Below are positions 7,100-8,419 of a DNA stretch of 8,419 nt, piece by piece. The translations under genes were made by a program, and so were the position numbers. The notes under the pieces were generated by a model. That model was not told the DNA's origin, did no database searches, and worked only from the letters and a program-made list of their open reading frames with translations. Source of the DNA: Pseudomonadota bacterium. Its GTDB lineage: Bacteria; Pseudomonadota; Gammaproteobacteria; Burkholderiales; Burkholderiaceae_B. The stretch spans positions 1 through 8,419 of the forward strand of contig JAEWJD010000186.1 of assembly GCA_023386765.1 (NCBI GenBank), given 5' to 3'. Numbering within the stretch: the stretch's first letter is position 1; every line of letters begins with the position of its first letter.

Positions 7100-7114
7100 G
7101 CGCTCGGAGATAAA
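7086..7114 (+). promoter_or_regulatory. Candidate sigma70 promoter of ompW
   Basis: TTGACC (7086-7091, 5 of 6 matches to consensus) and GATAAA (7109-7114, 4 of 6 matches) are separated by exactly 17 bp. This gives a start near 7121 and a leader of about 35 nt. The -35 lies inside the FNR-type palindrome, so a protein bound there would block RNA polymerase on this promoter. If the palindrome is instead an activator site at -41.5, the start would be near 7134 and the -10 would be the poor match around 7122-7127. Confidence 0.45.
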
Positions 7115-7155
7115 GCTCTGAGAACCTGTGAGACTGAAGCCCAACGGAGAAAACC

Positions 7156-7791
7156 ATGATTTCGGCATACAAGCACGGCCGCGCTTTGGCTCTTGCAACC
7201 CTGCTCGGCACGACGCTCGCCGCCCCCGCCCTGGCGCACGAAGCCGGTGACTGGCTGTTCAAGGTCGGCGCCACGCAGGTGCGCCCCAAATCCAACAACG
7301 GCAGCGTGCTCAACGGCTCGGTCAAACTGGACGTCAACAACAACGTGCGCCCCTCGTTCACCGTGACCTACATGGCCACGCGTAATGTCGGCGTCGAACT
7401 GCTGGGCGCCTGGCCCTTCGAGCACGACATCCGCGGCAGCGGCCTGGGCAAGATCGCCACCACCAAGCACCTGCCCCCCACGCTGAGCCTGCAGTGGCAC
7501 TTCCTGCCGGACAGCACCGTCCAGCCGTATGTCGGCATCGGCCTGAACTACACGCACTTCTTCGACACCAAGACCAAGGGCCCGCTCAGCGGGTCGAGCA
7601 TGAAGCTCAAGGACTCCTGGGGCCTGGCCGGCCAGGTCGGCGTTGACGTCAAGCTCAACGAGCGCTGGTTCATGAACGCCGATCTGCGCTACATCGACAT
7701 TTCCTCCAAGGTAAAACTCGACGGCCAGTACATCGGCAAGGCCCGGATCGACCCGTGGGTCGCCACCATCGGCGTCGGCTACCGCTTCTGA
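7156..7791 (+). CDS. ompW: OmpW family outer-membrane protein
   Basis: A 211-residue protein with a Sec signal peptide: basic start (K6, R9), hydrophobic core, and likely cleavage after ALA at residue 27 (before HEAGDW). The mature part of about 184 residues reads as alternating amphipathic strands and ends in YRF, the C-terminal aromatic signal recognised by the Bam complex. The segments DWLFKVGATQVRPKS, HLPPTLSLQWHFLP, VQPYVGIGLNYTHFF and DPWVATIGVGYRF are typical of OmpW, an eight-stranded beta-barrel with a hydrophobic lateral channel linked to uptake of small hydrophobic compounds and to stress or oxygen responses. The ATG at 7156 has GGAG 6 nt upstream. The upstream palindrome suggests control by an FNR-like protein. 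It is followed by a separate gene with its own ribosome binding site. Family call firm; substrate unknown. Confidence 0.93.
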   Translation: MISAYKHGRALALATLLGTTLAAPALAHEAGDWLFKVGATQVRPKSNNGSVLNGSVKLDVNNNVRPSFTVTYMATRNVGVELLGAWPFEHDIRGSGLGKIATTKHLPPTLSLQWHFLPDSTVQPYVGIGLNYTHFFDTKTKGPLSGSSMKLKDSWGLAGQVGVDVKLNERWFMNADLRYIDISSKVKLDGQYIGKARIDPWVATIGVGYRF

Positions 7792-7808
7792 ATCTTGCAC
7801 ACCACGCC

Positions 7809-7836
7809 TGCCCGGGCAGTCAAGCCGGCTCGGGCA
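7809..7836 (+). terminator. Weak hairpin between ompW and the receptor gene
   Basis: TGCCCG (7809-7814) pairs with CGGGCA (7831-7836) around a 16-nt loop. An overlapping loopless palindrome, CTGCCCGGGCAG, lies at 7808-7819. No T run follows. This may be a weak end for ompW transcripts; the palindrome could equally be a protein site. Confidence 0.3.
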
Positions 7837-7840
7837 TAAT
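7835..7840 (+). promoter_or_regulatory. Candidate -10 hexamer for the receptor gene
   Basis: CATAAT matches the sigma70 -10 consensus at 5 of 6 bases and lies 37 bp before the ATG at 7878. No acceptable -35 hexamer is found 16-18 bp upstream, so the promoter would depend on an activator, or the hexamer is fortuitous. Confidence 0.3.
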
Positions 7841-7877
7841 GCGTGACTCGTTCCCCGCCTCCACAGGAGTCACGCCT

Positions 7878-8419
7878 ATGCGCCTTTTCCGTCCCTTGCT
7901 GGCCGCCAGCCTGATCGCTGCCGCCGCCGTCGGCAACCTGGCCCGCGCCCAGGACACCGGTAACTGGCCGTCCAAGCCCATCACCCTGATCGTGCCCTAC
8001 GCCGCCGGGGGTTTTGCGGACACGCGCGTGCGCCTGCTGGCGCGCAAGCTGGGCGACGTCCTGCAACAACCCGTCGTGGTCGAGAACAAGGCCGGCGCCG
8101 GCGGCGTGATCGGCACGGCCATGGTGGCCAAGGCGGCTCCCGATGGTTACACCCTCGGCACCGGCAACCTCGCGCCGCTCTCGGTCAACCCGACTCTGAT
8201 GCCCAACCTGTCCTACCAGGTCGACAAGGATCTGGCCCCGGTCATCCTCATCGAGAACAGCCCGCTGGTGCTCAGCGTGAACAACGACGTGCCGGTCTCC
8301 AACCTCCAGGAGCTGATCGCCCTGGCCAAGCAGAAACCCGGCTCGCTGACCTTCGGCTCGTCGGGCGTGGGCGGTGCGCACCACCTGTCCGGCGAGATGT
8401 TCCGCGAACAGGCAGGCAT
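7878..8419 (+). CDS. Bug/TctC-family periplasmic solute receptor (partial)
   Basis: The gene runs off the right edge; 180 codons are visible of the roughly 320 usual for the family. The ATG at 7878 follows AGGAG (7865-7869) at 8 nt. A signal peptide (R2, R5, hydrophobic core, cleavage likely after ARA at residue 24) sends it to the periplasm. Mature sequence starts with WPSKPITLIVPYAAGG (30-45) and FADTR (46-50), whose Asp48 lies in the loop that contacts carboxylate ligands in Bug proteins. PVVVENKAGAGGVIG, VAKAAPDGYTL, DLAPV and LTFGSSGVGGAHHLSGEMF are further family hallmarks. Bug proteins bind organic acids or related small molecules, sometimes for tripartite tricarboxylate transporters but very often as orphans. 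No membrane-subunit gene is visible, and the ligand cannot be predicted. It is 86 bp from ompW, so either read-through or its own promoter is possible. Confidence 0.93.
   Translation, partial: MRLFRPLLAASLIAAAAVGNLARAQDTGNWPSKPITLIVPYAAGGFADTRVRLLARKLGDVLQQPVVVENKAGAGGVIGTAMVAKAAPDGYTLGTGNLAPLSVNPTLMPNLSYQVDKDLAPVILIENSPLVLSVNNDVPVSNLQELIALAKQKPGSLTFGSSGVGGAHHLSGEMFREQAG

Noticed and set aside
1..8419. tRNA, rRNA, CRISPR arrays, complete insertion sequences or a riboswitch
   Set aside because: I saw no regularly spaced repeats, no cloverleaf or rRNA-like sequence, no transposase coding region with terminal inverted repeats, and no recognisable riboswitch core by eye. A covariance-model scan would be needed to exclude small RNAs.

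Overview
The window is GC-rich coding sequence with every supported gene on the + strand. The gene content suggests a betaproteobacterium of the Burkholderiales, most likely Alcaligenaceae (Bordetella/Achromobacter-like). This rests on a Bug-family (TctC-like) solute receptor, a LysR-type regulator remnant, an OmpW of the betaproteobacterial kind, and the form of the glutamate synthase subunits. The family assignment is inferred from protein style, not from a search.

Region by region. Positions 1-258 are a clearly AT-rich non-coding stretch that serves as the upstream control region of gltB. It holds degenerate repeats, phased A/T tracts and a TTGCA/TGCAA dyad. Positions 259-6467 are gltB and gltD, the large and small subunits of NADPH-dependent glutamate synthase (GOGAT), separated by 8 bp and evidently one operon. 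A perfect 12-bp-stem hairpin follows gltD. Immediately after it lies the C-terminal half of a LysR-type regulator with no DNA-binding domain and no plausible start (about 6551-6991), read here as a pseudogene. Positions 6992-7155 hold a weak hairpin, a G7 run, a perfect FNR/CRP-superfamily palindrome that overlaps a sigma70-like -35 hexamer, and the ribosome binding site of an intact ompW (7156-7791). The window ends inside a Bug-type periplasmic substrate-binding protein gene that starts at 7878.

How the genes work together. GltB and GltD form one enzyme: GltD takes electrons from NADPH and passes them through its FAD and iron-sulfur clusters to the FMN and 3Fe-4S centre of GltB, where glutamine-derived ammonia and 2-oxoglutarate become glutamate. 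OmpW (outer-membrane beta-barrel) and the Bug receptor (periplasmic ligand binding) are envelope/transport functions with no obvious link to GOGAT. The join between gltD and the LysR fragment looks like a rearrangement scar.

I do not see an undescribed multi-gene system. The observations most worth checking are the FNR-like operator at ompW, the LysR deletion junction behind gltD, and the structured AT-rich gltB leader.
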